DNA of 64,000 nucleotides. It comes from Candidatus Nyctobacter psychrophilus. Lineage in GTDB: Bacteria > Vulcanimicrobiota > Vulcanimicrobiia > Vulcanimicrobiales > Vulcanimicrobiaceae. The notes beneath the pieces are model-generated. The model searched no databases. It was not told the origin of the DNA and saw only the letters and a list, made by a program, of their open reading frames with translations. The stretch's first letter is position 1. Each line of letters opens with the position of its first letter. Both the position numbers and the translations under genes were made by a program. The stretch covers positions 1 through 64,000 of the forward strand of contig JACRTY010000001.1 of assembly GCA_014305025.1 (NCBI GenBank). The letters run 5' to 3'. Positions 1 through 9,306 of the stretch are shown here, one piece after another.

Positions 1-307
1 ACGACTTGGACGCTGAATTGATGAACGTCGGGCTTTATTACGGCGACGAGAAAACCGCACCGTTCTTTTACGGCTACATCTTTCCGCAGCCGCTCGGCGC
101 GCAGACGCTGCCGATCACACCGTCCGCTGCTTCGTGGTCGGACGCGCTTAGGGAGTGGGTACTGCCCTACGATGCCGTTCGCCACGCCGCGGACCCGACG
201 GCAACACTTGGCGCATTCCTCGATGCGATCTATGCGCAGTGCATCGGGGCCGCCGGCTGGGATCGTGACGCACTATCATACGTCGCACCGAAGCGCGCCG
301 GCTGCGC

Positions 308-311
<4 letters not shown>
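1..311 (+). CDS. DUF5996 family protein, C-terminal part (5' end outside window)
   Basis: The reading frame is already open at the first base, so this is the C-terminal ~103 residues of a longer protein. The segment with FFYGYIFPQP, then LREWVLPYDAVR and a final GGWDRDAL-like stretch (here GAAGWDRDAL) matches my memory of DUF5996, a family of about 300 residues of unknown function. No catalytic motif is visible in this fragment. An internal TTG or ATG near base 6-21 could be mistaken for a start but lies inside the conserved region. The TAG stop (309-311) lies within the left arm of a large palindrome. The next gene is convergent. Confidence 0.65.
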
Positions 312-1094
<783 letters not shown>

Positions 1095-1386
1095 CAACGC
1101 CGCGGCGCCCCCGATGGTGACGGCGACGGCGACGGCGACGGACAGATCGGCCGGATACGAGTAGTCGGAACCGTGCAGCGTCGCCGTGCGGTGGACGTGT
1201 ACGAACAGCGCATATCCGCGGAGGTCGAACGCTTCGTCCCGGATGAGTAGTACGGGCCGATCCGATCGAACACGCCCGAGCCCGACACGTTTCCGCTTGC
1301 GACGACATAGTGCAGCGCGGCTGTCCCCAACAACAGAACCTGTCTCAGAACGCCCGCGCCCCTCGTGCGATCGTGTAGCGATGTCA
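1095..1386 (-). other. Unassigned stretch between tRNA-Leu and the GNAT gene; possible degraded ORF
   Basis: No intact gene is convincing here. Reading the minus strand downstream of the tRNA, one frame gives a plausible peptide ending GSGVFDRIG, and a second frame continues it with RDEAFDLRGYALFVHVHRT and a short (VA)n run encoded by 3.7 copies of GACGGC at 1119-1143. The apparent switch of frame suggests a remnant of a small protein gene, but I cannot name a family. Confidence 0.3.
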
Positions 1387-1470
1387 TGCCCAGGAAGGGA
1401 CTCGAACCCCCACCCCCTTGCGAGGACTGGTACCTGAAACCAGCGCGTCTACCAATTCCGCCACCAGGGC
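1387..1470 (-). tRNA. tRNA-Leu (anticodon CAG)
   Basis: The minus strand folds as a class II tRNA. The acceptor arm starts GCCCTGG, the D arm contains AATTGGTAGACGC typical of tRNA-Leu, and the anticodon stem-loop CTGGT-TTCAGGT-ACCAG places CAG at 34-36. A long variable arm follows, then a T arm with loop TTCGAGT. The discriminator base is A, as expected for leucine, and no CCA is encoded. The acceptor stem has one U-U mismatch at the fifth pair (GCCCTGG against CCTGGGC), and two G-U pairs occur in the T stem. Confidence 0.93.
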
Positions 1471-1714
1471 CTGCCGTGCCGCTTCGCTACGCCGCGACCA
1501 TTTGACTTCAACGAAGCGAAGGAGACCGCATCAGCGCCGCTCGTTGCGGGAAACGTGGTGACCGCGATCATCCCAGTACCTGCGACATGAAACGTCTTCT
1601 CGATCGTGTAGCGCGGGGTGCGGCGCAAGGCGAGGGACGTTCGTACAGAACAGCGCTGCGCCGCACGGCCCCAGAAAGTCACGCGCGCAAGAGTAGAGGC
1701 GGCGCCCCTCGATC

Positions 1715-2473
1715 TCACCGCACGTACGACGCGCCGTTCACGTCGATCGTCGTGCCGGTTGCGTAGTCGGCGGCGCCGGAGGCGAGGAAGGCCACGATGC
1801 GCGCGACTTCTTCGGGCGAGCCGATGCGGCCACCAGGGATCTCGCCGCGGATGTGGTCGCCTTCGGCGGCGATGGCGTCGGCGGCCATGTCGGTTTCGAT
1901 GTAACCCGGCGCGACGTCGAAAGCAACGATGCCGTCGCGCGCGCACGAGCGGGCGATCGACTTGCCGAGATTGCGCAGCGCCGCCTTGCTGGCCGCGTAG
2001 TCGGCAAACGACAACTCGCCGCGATGCGCCGAACGCGACGTGACGTTGATGATGCGCCCGCGCGTTCCGCGCCCGTCGGGGGCATTCTCGCGCATGACGC
2101 GCATCGCGAGAAACGCGAGATCGGCTGCGCCGAAAAGGTTGACGGCGAAGGTGCGCTGCCAATTCGCGCGCCACTTTTCGTACGAACCGGCATCGAAGGC
2201 ATTTTCCGCGTAGACGCCGGCGTTGTTGATCAACACGTCGAGCCGGCCGAAACGCGCCACGCACGCGTCGACGAGCGCCGGCAACGCTTCACCGTCGGCC
2301 ACGTCGCAGAGCGCGCACGCGGCCCGTTCGTCGCCCAGCCGGCGCTGCACGCGCCGCGCCGCATCGGCCTCGCGCGCGTACGTGAAGTACACGGCGTCGC
2401 CGGCAGCGTGCAACGCCTCCACGATCGCCGCCCCGATGCCGCGCGAGCCGCCCGTCACGAGCGCGACGCTCAC
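1715..2473 (-). CDS. Short-chain dehydrogenase/reductase (classical SDR, FabG-like)
   Basis: A 252-residue classical SDR, probably an NAD(P)-dependent oxidoreductase acting on a carbonyl or alcohol; substrate unknown. Seen: the dinucleotide-binding TGGSRGIG (residues 7-14), structural NNAG (83-86), and catalytic Ser146, Tyr159 and Lys163 (YAASK). The C-terminus carries the PEEVARIVAFLAS and TIDVNGA segments common in FabG-like enzymes. The GTG start at 2473 gives VSVALVTGG with almost no leader, normal for the family. This start overlaps by GTGA the stop of a possible 61-codon ORF upstream. The gene is divergent from the epimerase at 2781. Confidence 0.9.
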   Translation of the reverse strand: MSVALVTGGSRGIGAAIVEALHAAGDAVYFTYAREADAARRVQRRLGDERAACALCDVADGEALPALVDACVARFGRLDVLINNAGVYAENAFDAGSYEKWRANWQRTFAVNLFGAADLAFLAMRVMRENAPDGRGTRGRIINVTSRSAHRGELSFADYAASKAALRNLGKSIARSCARDGIVAFDVAPGYIETDMAADAIAAEGDHIRGEIPGGRIGSPEEVARIVAFLASGAADYATGTTIDVNGASYVR

Positions 2474-2655
2474 GCCGGCGCCCGCGGACGGCGGTAAGCG
2501 CGCAGGTCGCAATACCGGCGAGTGTTGGTTTTGACGATGGCGGCAACGGCGCCGGGGACTGTGCCGATCATCACAAAGCGAAGGCGATTCGCATCGCGCC
2601 GGAGTTTGTCTCCCAATCGGTGCACCCTCCCGGCTTTCCGGCAACGTGCCCCCAA
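2470..2655 (-). CDS. Possible small basic protein upstream of the SDR
   Basis: A 61-codon frame (internal starts would shorten it to about 33) ends in a TGA overlapping the SDR's GTG start as GTGA, the same coupling seen at many real junctions in this window. The product is arginine-rich with a short hydrophobic MIGTVPGAVAAIV segment. No family is recognised and no good ribosome-binding site decides a start, so it may be a shadow of the intergenic DNA. Apart from this, the 2474-2780 interval between the divergent SDR and epimerase genes shows nothing I can name. Confidence 0.25.
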   Translation of the reverse strand: MGARCRKAGRVHRLGDKLRRDANRLRFVMIGTVPGAVAAIVKTNTRRYCDLRAYRRPRAPA

Positions 2656-2780
2656 GTCTCCCGCGCACGCCGTTCATCGGCGGCCGTTTTATGCGACGTG
2701 CGGTCGTTTCGGTGTGAGCAAGCGCATTGAGCGCGGGCGCGGCTCGTGCTTTCTCTCGTAAAAGCCGAACACCACCGTAC

Positions 2781-3668
2781 ATGAACGTCCTCATCATCGG
2801 GGCGACGGGCTACGTCGGAACCGCGATCGACGAAGCGCTCGCTGTGCGGGGCCACCATACGATCGGGACCGCCCGTAGCGAGACGGCGCATCAGCGGTTG
2901 GCGGCGCGCGGAACGGCCAGCGTGTCTGCCGATGCCGCCAAGCCCGGGACCTTGGGTCCTGCGGTTCGCTCGGCCGATGCGGTCGTGTACGCCGTTTCGA
3001 TCACCGACGACGATCCCTGGACGGTCGAGAAACGCGCCCTGCGCGCCATCGCGAAGGCACTGGCCGGCACGGAAAAAACGTTTGTCTACGTTAGCGGCGC
3101 GTGGGTCTACGGCGCGACGGGTTCCGTTCCCGCAACCGAAGATTCTCCGCTCAACCCGCCGCGTTCCGTGATGCGCCGCGCCGAACTCGAACGCGAGTCG
3201 CTCGCCATGACCCGCATCGGCGTGCGCGCGCTCAACGTGCGTCCCGGCATCGTGTACGGCCGCGGCGCCGGCATCCCGGCGATGTTCGTGCAATCGGCCC
3301 GCGAACGCGGCGCGGCGACCGTCGTCGGGGACGGGCACAACCGCTGGGCGACGATCGACGCCGGCGATCTGGGTGAATTCGTTGCGCTGGCCATCGAACG
3401 GGGCCGTCCCGGACGCGCGTACAACGCGGTCAACGATGATCATTACACGATGCGCGCGATCGCCGAAGCGGCCAGCCGCGGCGCCGGCGCGAAGGGGGCG
3501 GTCGCGCTCGTTGCGCCCGAGCTGATGGGCCATTACGGCGAATGCCTGTCGCTCGATCAGTGCGTCTCCTCGGAGCGCGCGCACGAGCATCTCAATTGGC
3601 GCCCGTCCCGCCCGTCGATCATCGAGGAACTCGAGCGCGGCTCGTACGCCGACGCGCTGATCGCATAA
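2781..3668 (+). CDS. NAD-dependent epimerase/dehydratase family protein (extended/atypical SDR)
   Basis: A 295-residue Rossmann protein starting MNVLIIGATGYVG, with the NAD(P)-binding GATGYVG (residues 7-13). The segment VYVSGAWVYG corresponds to the strand carrying the active-site Ser/Thr in extended SDRs, followed by a TEDSP-like loop (ATEDSPLNPP). The usual catalytic YxxxK is not obvious: the aligned stretch reads RSVMRRAELERES. It may therefore be an atypical SDR with a binding or NAD(P)H-sensing role rather than a sugar epimerase. NVRPGIVYGRGAG is a well-kept family element. The ATG at 2781 is chosen because the Rossmann strand begins immediately after it. Confidence 0.8.
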   Translation: MNVLIIGATGYVGTAIDEALAVRGHHTIGTARSETAHQRLAARGTASVSADAAKPGTLGPAVRSADAVVYAVSITDDDPWTVEKRALRAIAKALAGTEKTFVYVSGAWVYGATGSVPATEDSPLNPPRSVMRRAELERESLAMTRIGVRALNVRPGIVYGRGAGIPAMFVQSARERGAATVVGDGHNRWATIDAGDLGEFVALAIERGRPGRAYNAVNDDHYTMRAIAEAASRGAGAKGAVALVAPELMGHYGECLSLDQCVSSERAHEHLNWRPSRPSIIEELERGSYADALIA

Positions 3669-3670
3669 CA

Positions 3671-3716
3671 GGATTCAGCTGCGCTGAATCCGTGCTCGAT
3701 TCGGCTATGCCGAATC
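3671..3716. repeat. Two tandem, related hairpins after the epimerase gene
   Basis: Hairpin 1 (3671-3691) has 9-bp perfect arms, GGATTCAGC and GCTGAATCC, around a TGC loop. Hairpin 2 (3698-3716) has 8-bp perfect arms, GATTCGGC and GCCGAATC, around TAT. The two differ mainly by one compensated pair (A-T against G-C), so they look like copies of one unit. There is no U-tract, so they are not classic terminators. They lie two bases after the epimerase stop. Confidence 0.8.
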
Positions 3717-3795
3717 ATGCACAGCGGCGGCGGCCGGGCGTCGCCCGACTTCGTTAAGAGGGGTCGCGCGCTCGGCTCCAGCATCGCTATGACCG

Positions 3796-4251
3796 ATGCG
3801 GGAACGATACTTCGAGGATTGGTTCGTCGGCGAGCGCGTCGAGACGCACAGCATCACGGTGACGCGCGACAAGGTCGTCGCCTTCGCGCACGAGTACGAT
3901 CCGCAACCCTTTCACTTCGATGATGCGGCCGCGGCGCGTTCCTTCTTCGGGCGCATCGCCGCGAGCGGCTGGCAAACGGCAAGTTACGCGATGCGGCTCG
4001 TCGTCGAAAGCGGCGTCTTCGGCAAGGACGGCGGCATCGGCGTCGGCGTCGATGAATTGCGCTGGCACAAGCCCGTGTATCCCGGCGATACGTTGCGGGT
4101 CGTGTGCGAGTGCGCGAGCAAACGAGCGCAAGGGGACAAACCCAGCGGCCTCGTGCATTTCCGCAACGTCACCTACAACGGCGCCGATGAGGCCGTGATG
4201 TCGCACGTCTCGATCGCGCTGGTTGCCAAGCGCGCGGCGGTGCGCGCATGA
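3796..4251 (+). CDS. MaoC-like acyl dehydratase (hot-dog fold)
   Basis: A 151-residue single hot-dog domain. MRERYFEDWFVGERVETHSITVT is the usual start of MaoC-family enzymes, which hydrate enoyl-CoA or related thioesters. The segment HEYDPQPFHFDDAAA holds the Asp and His positions of the hydratase motif. GWQTASYAMRLV and the LRWHKPVYPGDTL strand complete the fold. The substrate cannot be inferred. The final TGA overlaps the ATG of the next SDR gene (ATGA, 4248-4251), indicating translational coupling. An out-of-frame ATG at 3789 is a less likely start. Confidence 0.87.
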   Translation: MRERYFEDWFVGERVETHSITVTRDKVVAFAHEYDPQPFHFDDAAAARSFFGRIAASGWQTASYAMRLVVESGVFGKDGGIGVGVDELRWHKPVYPGDTLRVVCECASKRAQGDKPSGLVHFRNVTYNGADEAVMSHVSIALVAKRAAVRA

Positions 4252-5204
4252 TCGCGACCAAAGCGGGAGCGGAACTCGGCCCCGCGTTGCCACCCGCGCC
4301 GCCGCGCGCCGCCGTTCTGATCACCGGCGCATCGAGCGGCATCGGATATGCGACCGCGTTGCGGTTGGCGCGCAGCGGCTTCATCGTGTTCGCCGGCGTG
4401 CGCCGCGAATTCGATGCGCAGACGCTCGTGCGTGAAGCCGGACCGGACATCGCGCCGCTCGTGCTCGACGTGACCGACGCCGTTTCCATCGAGCACGCCG
4501 CCGCAACGATCGCAGCGCGCAGCGACGCGAAACTGCTCGGGCTCGTCAACAACGCGGGCATCGCGCTGGCGGGTCCGCTTGAATTACTGCCGCTCGACGA
4601 ACTGCGCCGCCAATTCGAGGTCAACTTCTTCGGAGCGGTGGCCCTCGTGCAAGCATTCGCGCCGACCTTGCGCACGACGCGCGGGCGCATCGTCAACGTC
4701 AGTTCGATCGGTGGAAAACTCGCCTCGCCGTTTCTAGGCGGTTATGCGGCTTCGAAGTTCGCCCTCGAAGCGGCGAGCGACGCCTTGCGCGTCGAGCTCG
4801 GTGCCTTCGGCGTGCACGTCGCCGTCGTGGAGCCGAGCGCGGTGCGAACGCCGCTGTGGGAACGCGGTGCCGGCTTGAGTTTGAGATCGCTCGAAGACGT
4901 CGATCCCGTCCGCCGCGCCGCCTACGATGAAACGATCCGCCAGATCGTGCGCCTCTCGCAGCGCGCTGCCAACCGGGGCCTGCCGCCCGAGCGCGTGGCG
5001 AAAGCGATCGAACACGCGTTGCTTTCGCCCAAGCCCCAGGCGCGGTATCTGCTCGGCGCCGGCGCCCGCTTGCAACTCGCAATCGCGCGCATGCCGGAAG
5101 CCATTCGTGACCGGCTCACCGCGGCGGCCATCGGGGCGCAGACGGAATCGCCGAAGCGTCGCGGCAGAAGCCTCATCCGGTCGCGCGCGCGCGTCGGCAC
5201 GTAA
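4248..5204 (+). CDS. Short-chain dehydrogenase/reductase
   Basis: A 318-residue classical SDR with a ~20-residue N-terminal extension. Cofactor motif TGASSGIG lies at about residues 26-33. NNAG follows LLGLVNNAGIALAGP, the catalytic serine lies in NVSSIGG, and YAASK supplies Tyr and Lys. Its long C-terminal part resembles SDRs acting on larger hydrophobic substrates (retinol or 17-beta-hydroxysteroid dehydrogenase-like), but the substrate is unknown. It overlaps the MaoC gene and is followed 9 bases later by an MFS transporter, so the three probably form one transcript. Confidence 0.87.
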   Translation: MIATKAGAELGPALPPAPPRAAVLITGASSGIGYATALRLARSGFIVFAGVRREFDAQTLVREAGPDIAPLVLDVTDAVSIEHAAATIAARSDAKLLGLVNNAGIALAGPLELLPLDELRRQFEVNFFGAVALVQAFAPTLRTTRGRIVNVSSIGGKLASPFLGGYAASKFALEAASDALRVELGAFGVHVAVVEPSAVRTPLWERGAGLSLRSLEDVDPVRRAAYDETIRQIVRLSQRAANRGLPPERVAKAIEHALLSPKPQARYLLGAGARLQLAIARMPEAIRDRLTAAAIGAQTESPKRRGRSLIRSRARVGT

Positions 5205-5213
5205 CGCGCGCCC

Positions 5214-6383
5214 GTGCTGGGCACGCTGCTTCCCATCCTGGGGATAACCTTCATCGACATCCTCGGCTTCAGCATCCTGCTGCCGATTCTGCCGTACTAC
5301 GTCAAGCATTTCGGGGCGTCGACGGTCGCAGTCGGGGCGCTGTTCTCCACCTTCGCGCTTTGCCAGTTCGTGGCGGGACCCGTGTGGGGCGCGGTCAGCG
5401 ACCGCATCGGACGTAAGACGGTGCTGATCGTTTCACAGATCGGCGCGACGGTCGGCTGGGCGGGACTCGCGTTCGCGCCGTCGTTGCCGTGGGTGTTCGC
5501 GGCCCGCATCGTTGAGGGACTGTCGGGGGGCAACATCAGCGTGACGCAAGCATACGTCGCCGATCGGGTCGAGCCCGAACAACGTTCGCGCGCGTTCGCG
5601 TACGTCGGCGCGGCCTTTTCGGCCGGCATCGTGCTTGGGCCGGTGGCCGGCGGCGTCCTGCTCGCGCACTTCGGGTATGCAGCGCCGTTCTTACTGGCTG
5701 CCGGATTACAAGTCGTCACGTTGCTGGCGACCATCTTTTTCTTGCCGGAAAAAGTCGCGCAACATGGAGAATCCGAGCGAGCGGCGACGCTCGGCGACAT
5801 CGCGCGGTTCCTCGGCGACGCGCGCGTTTCACCGGTCCTCGTGCAGAAGTTTGCGTATTCCCTGGGACTCTACGCGTGGTTCGCCGTCTATGCGCTCGTG
5901 CTCGGAGCGGTGGCCGGTTTCGGTCCGACGCAGGTCAGTTTTTTCTTCGCCGGTTTCGGCTTGATGAGCATCGCCTTCCAACTCGCCGTGGTCGGCCGGC
6001 TCGTCGATCGCTTCGGGGCGCGAGCGTCATCCAACGCCGGCTTTGCTGCGGCCGTGCTGTTCTTTTTGCTCGTTCCGTTTCTGCACGTGCCGCTGGCACT
6101 GTTTGCGTCGCAGGCGTTGTTCGCGTTCGCGCTCGCCGTCACCAACGCGACGCTTGCGGCCTTACTGACCGATGCGTCGCCCGAACACGTGCGCGGGACG
6201 ATCTTGGGCGTCGGTTCGTCGCTCGATTCCGCTTCGGGGATCATCATGCCGACGATTTCGACGGCCGTCCTGGCGGCCTTCGGGCCGCCCTGGACCGGCG
6301 GCATCTCCGCCTTCTTTTGTTTTATCGCACTCGCGCTCGGAATCGCCAAAGCGCGGCAGCACGCCTTCGTACCGCCGGCCTGA
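5214..6383 (+). CDS. MFS transporter, TetA-like drug/metabolite exporter
   Basis: A 389-residue integral membrane protein with about 12 hydrophobic segments. The loop 2-3 signature GAVSDRIGRKTVLI is motif A of the major facilitator superfamily. The N-terminal FIDILGFSILLPILPYY and the segment ARIVEGLSGGNISVTQAYVAD are characteristic of the TetA/DHA1 group, which expels drugs or metabolites by proton antiport. The GTG start at 5214 is followed directly by transmembrane segment 1. The actual substrate is unknown. The gene closes the SDR/MaoC cluster and ends 18 bp from a convergent gene. Confidence 0.88.
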   Translation: MLGTLLPILGITFIDILGFSILLPILPYYVKHFGASTVAVGALFSTFALCQFVAGPVWGAVSDRIGRKTVLIVSQIGATVGWAGLAFAPSLPWVFAARIVEGLSGGNISVTQAYVADRVEPEQRSRAFAYVGAAFSAGIVLGPVAGGVLLAHFGYAAPFLLAAGLQVVTLLATIFFLPEKVAQHGESERAATLGDIARFLGDARVSPVLVQKFAYSLGLYAWFAVYALVLGAVAGFGPTQVSFFFAGFGLMSIAFQLAVVGRLVDRFGARASSNAGFAAAVLFFLLVPFLHVPLALFASQALFAFALAVTNATLAALLTDASPEHVRGTILGVGSSLDSASGIIMPTISTAVLAAFGPPWTGGISAFFCFIALALGIAKARQHAFVPPA

Positions 6384-6401
6384 GTCGTGTCGCGCCGGTC
6401 G

Positions 6402-6917
6402 TCAGCCAGCCCGACGCCGGGACGCAGCGTCGAACCGTGCATCGTCGAAGGTGAAGTGCCGCGTCGTTCCGGCGCCCAGATCGTAGAGTAAGACCCCCTG
6501 GGCGAACGTCGCGCGAGGTGAGATCGCGGCCACGAGACGCAGCACGTCGAGCCCATCGCGCGGTGCGGCGAAGCGGATGGCGAAAAGCCGTCCGCCTCCC
6601 GAACCCACGACGAGATCGAACGCGTCATCGGAGGCGGCTGCAACGGCTGCTGCCGGCAGCGCGTTCAGACGCTGCGCCAGCCGCGACCGTTCGAAGCGGA
6701 CTGCGCCCGCGACGATCGCCGACCGCGCCGCGACCCGGTTGGCCGCTGAAAGCGTCAGCGTGCCCGTTAGCCGATCGAATCGGTCGAGTGCCGGGTGGCG
6801 CGGCGGCGTCCGGCCCAGGCCGGGCGAGTCCCGCGACAGCACGCGCTCGCACAAGCCGTTGCGCAAGGCCCGTTCGATGGCCTGCGGCAGCGAGCCGAGG
6901 GTGGCCAACCTTTTCAT
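6402..6917 (-). CDS. Hypothetical protein
   Basis: A 171-residue protein of unrecognised family, starting at ATG 6917 (MKRLATLGSLPQAIERAL); an in-frame GTG at 6938 is an alternative. It has an alpha/beta feel: a DRFDRLTGTLTLSAANRVAAR segment, a glycine-rich DLVVGSGGGRLFAIRF turn and a VLLYDLGAGTTRHFTFD strand near the C-terminus. No signal peptide, membrane segment or catalytic motif is visible. It is divergent from rmuC with about 208 bp between starts. A longer frame extends upstream to 7931, but that part is the antisense of rmuC and is discarded. Confidence 0.5.
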   Translation of the reverse strand: MKRLATLGSLPQAIERALRNGLCERVLSRDSPGLGRTPPRHPALDRFDRLTGTLTLSAANRVAARSAIVAGAVRFERSRLAQRLNALPAAAVAAASDDAFDLVVGSGGGRLFAIRFAAPRDGLDVLRLVAAISPRATFAQGVLLYDLGAGTTRHFTFDDARFDAASRRRAG

Positions 6918-7125
6918 GGCGAGGTCATCGGATGACACTCCATCAGAATACTGACGCGTGTGCCACCTGTGCGGCACGCCGCAGAATCGTTTCCGCTGGC
7001 GCGCTTGCCCCGCAACGACGTGCCGCGAAATCGTGCTCTTGTTTCGCCGCCGGCTCAGATCTACTGTGCCACCCTGGTGGCATTGCCCCGGCCCATACTC
7101 GGGGGCCACCGCCCAGGAGTCGAGC

Positions 7126-8595
7126 GTGATTACGAATTTGACCGCCGCGTTTCCCGCCGCCCTGATCATCGTTGCCCTCGGGGCCTGGGTGCTGGGCTGG
7201 ATCGTTGCTTGCCGCGCACGGCAACGTGAGCTCGGTGCCCTCGAAGCACGTCTGCGCGACTTGGGCGAACAGTTGACCTGCGCGCGCATCGCGGGCGCCG
7301 CTGCGCAAACCGAAGTGACCGCGTCCGCGAAGACGCTCGATGAGTTGCGCGCGGTGCTCGGCGCGCGCGAATCGTCCATCGCGGCCTTACGCGCGAACGA
7401 ACTCCAACTCGAAGCTTCGCTCGCGACCGAACGCCAACGACTGGCATCGCAAAAGGCCAACGAGCAAGATGTTGAGGCGCGCTTGCAGCGCGTCGCCAAG
7501 CAGTACGTCGATGAGGCGCGGGAACTGCTGGTCGCCAGTGCGGCCGATCGCTTGGGCTCCGAGGCGACGGCCTTCCGCGAGCGGATCGCCACGACCGTTG
7601 CGCCGCTGGACGAACGGCTGAACCAGCTTGGCGCCTCGCTTGCGAGCTTGGGTTCGGAGCGGACGAAAGACCAGGCGCACGTCGCAACCCTGCTCGAAGC
7701 CTTGAGCGGAAAGATGTCGGGCATCGACGACGCGACCCGGCGCGTCGAACGAGTCCTCGGCAGCTCGCAGGCGCGCGGCTCATGGGGCGAGTTCGAACTG
7801 AACCGCTTGCTCGAAATGACCGGGATGACCGAGCACGTCAGCTTCGACGTGCAGAAGGCCGGATACGGTAGCGACGGCGCGGGCCGTCCCGATGTCGTTC
7901 TGCGCATCCCCGGCGATCTACACGTGCCCATCGACGCGAAGTGCCCCTTCGCCGCATATCAGGACGCGGTCAACGCAGCGACCGATGCGGAGCGTGAGCC
8001 GTTGCTCGGCGCGGCCGTCGCCGCGGTCCGCTCACACGTCAAGGCGCTGGAAGCTCGCCGCTACCATCAGACGGAGCGCTGCGTCGGCTGGACGGTCATG
8101 TTCGTGCCGATCGAAGCCATGCTGTCGACGCTGTTCGCCCGCGATCCGAGTCTCTTCGATGCGGCCCGCAGCTCGCGCATCCTCATCGCGAGTCCCCTGA
8201 CGTTACTGTTGTACCTCGAAGCCTTCGCCCGGGGTTGGGCGGCCCAAAAGCAGAGCGACAACGCCGAAGTGATCCTGCACGAAGCGCGCAAACTCGTCGA
8301 CCGCCTGCGGCACTTCACCGATAAGTTCAGCCTCGTCGGGAAACGCCTCGAAAGCGTGCTCGACGCTTACAACGTCTCGGTCGCCACCTATGAGGCGCGT
8401 CTGGGTCCGCAGGCGCGGCGCCTGAATGAACTGCGCGGCGACGTTGCGGAGGCGCGCCCGCTCGAGCAGCGGCGCGCGAGCGTGCGGCGACTCGAGGCGA
8501 GCCGCTTACCGGGCGCACCGTCGGCGCCCGAAGCCATCGCCTTTCTCCCGCTTCATCCAGCGAGCGCGGACGAAGCCGATCGGGACGCCGGATAA
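7126..8595 (+). CDS. rmuC: RmuC family DNA recombination protein
   Basis: A 489-residue RmuC protein, the family that limits inversion and recombination at short repeats and resembles restriction nucleases. One membrane anchor (about residues 8-27) is followed by a long coiled coil (about 30-190) and the RmuC domain from about 212: SQARGSWGEFELNRLLEM, then GRPDVVLRIPG and the nuclease-like VPIDAKCPFAAYQDA. GTG 7126 is chosen because AGGAG lies 6 bases upstream and the anchor begins at once. A start at 6958 would add an unlikely basic leader. The ~60-residue tail after the domain is Ala/Arg/Pro-rich. Confidence 0.9.
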   Translation: MITNLTAAFPAALIIVALGAWVLGWIVACRARQRELGALEARLRDLGEQLTCARIAGAAAQTEVTASAKTLDELRAVLGARESSIAALRANELQLEASLATERQRLASQKANEQDVEARLQRVAKQYVDEARELLVASAADRLGSEATAFRERIATTVAPLDERLNQLGASLASLGSERTKDQAHVATLLEALSGKMSGIDDATRRVERVLGSSQARGSWGEFELNRLLEMTGMTEHVSFDVQKAGYGSDGAGRPDVVLRIPGDLHVPIDAKCPFAAYQDAVNAATDAEREPLLGAAVAAVRSHVKALEARRYHQTERCVGWTVMFVPIEAMLSTLFARDPSLFDAARSSRILIASPLTLLLYLEAFARGWAAQKQSDNAEVILHEARKLVDRLRHFTDKFSLVGKRLESVLDAYNVSVATYEARLGPQARRLNELRGDVAEARPLEQRRASVRRLEASRLPGAPSAPEAIAFLPLHPASADEADRDAG

Positions 8596-8713
8596 GTTTC
8601 GCGCCGACACTTCAACGCTGCCTCCGGCGGCGAGCAAGCGCGCCATGGCGCCTCTGCCATGGGGAATGATGACGAAGGACCATCGTCCATCACTCCATGT
8701 CACGTGAGGCAGT

Positions 8714-9190
8714 ATGACGCAGACGTACACTCCAACATCATCGCAGATTCCGACGGTCGGAAACGACGCCATCGAGATTCTGATCAACGACCATCAGCGC
8801 ATCAAGGCATTGCTCAAGGAGCTTACCGACGGCGGCGAGGGCCAGCGCAGCAGCACGCTCGAAGCGCTCAAAGAGATCCTGACGGTCCACAACTCGACCG
8901 AAGAAAACCTCGTCTATCCGGCCATCCAAGAGATCGCCGGCCGCAAGATGCACGCTCAAGGGCTGTACCACGAGACGGCCGACGCCAACGTCGCTTTGTG
9001 GCAGCTCTCGATGATGTGGCCTCAGGATGAAACCTTCAAGGCGACGGCAACCAAGACACGCGACGCCATCGAGAAGCACATCAGTTCCGAAGAAGAGTCC
9101 GAGTTTCCGAAGCTGCGTGAGTCCGCCGATGCCGCGCAACATCAGAAATTGACCGCGGAAGTGAAAAAGTTCCGTAACCGGTTCCATTAA
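8714..9190 (+). CDS. Hemerythrin HHE cation-binding domain protein
   Basis: A 158-residue cytosolic protein with one hemerythrin-like four-helix domain that would carry a non-heme di-iron site. Iron-ligand candidates are His in NDHQRIKALL, His and Glu in VHNSTEENLVYP, His in LYHETADANVAL, and His and Glu in KHISSEEESEFPKL. Family members bind oxygen or act in oxidative or nitrosative stress and iron handling; the role here is unknown. A GAGG lies 7 bases upstream of the ATG. It is not clearly in an operon with rmuC (118-bp gap). Confidence 0.88.
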   Translation: MTQTYTPTSSQIPTVGNDAIEILINDHQRIKALLKELTDGGEGQRSSTLEALKEILTVHNSTEENLVYPAIQEIAGRKMHAQGLYHETADANVALWQLSMMWPQDETFKATATKTRDAIEKHISSEEESEFPKLRESADAAQHQKLTAEVKKFRNRFH

Positions 9191-9219
9191 GGCATCCGTC
9201 ATGGCCCAAGAGGCCGATC

Positions 9220-9235
9220 GCAGGGGCCCCTGCGG
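9220..9235. repeat. 16-bp perfect palindrome in the hemerythrin/SIMPL intergenic region
   Basis: CGCAGGGGCCCCTGCG is a perfect palindrome starting 29 bp after the hemerythrin stop. With no loop and no T-run it is not a standard terminator. It could be a protein-binding site or part of a larger fold with the GC-rich sequence following it. Confidence 0.5.
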
Positions 9236-9306
9236 CACCGAGGTGTCGCAGCGGCCCTGCGCCACGTGCGGCGTAACAATCGCCGCCGCTTCCACGTTAG
9301 CGCAGT

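Noticed and set aside
1119-1143. GACGGC hexanucleotide repeat as a variable tandem repeat
   Set aside because: Only 3.7 copies in GC-rich DNA; too short to claim.
6918-7931. Long minus-strand extension of the hypothetical at 6402-6917
   Set aside because: It is antisense to the RmuC coiled coil and Ser/Arg-rich, typical of shadow frames in GC-rich DNA.
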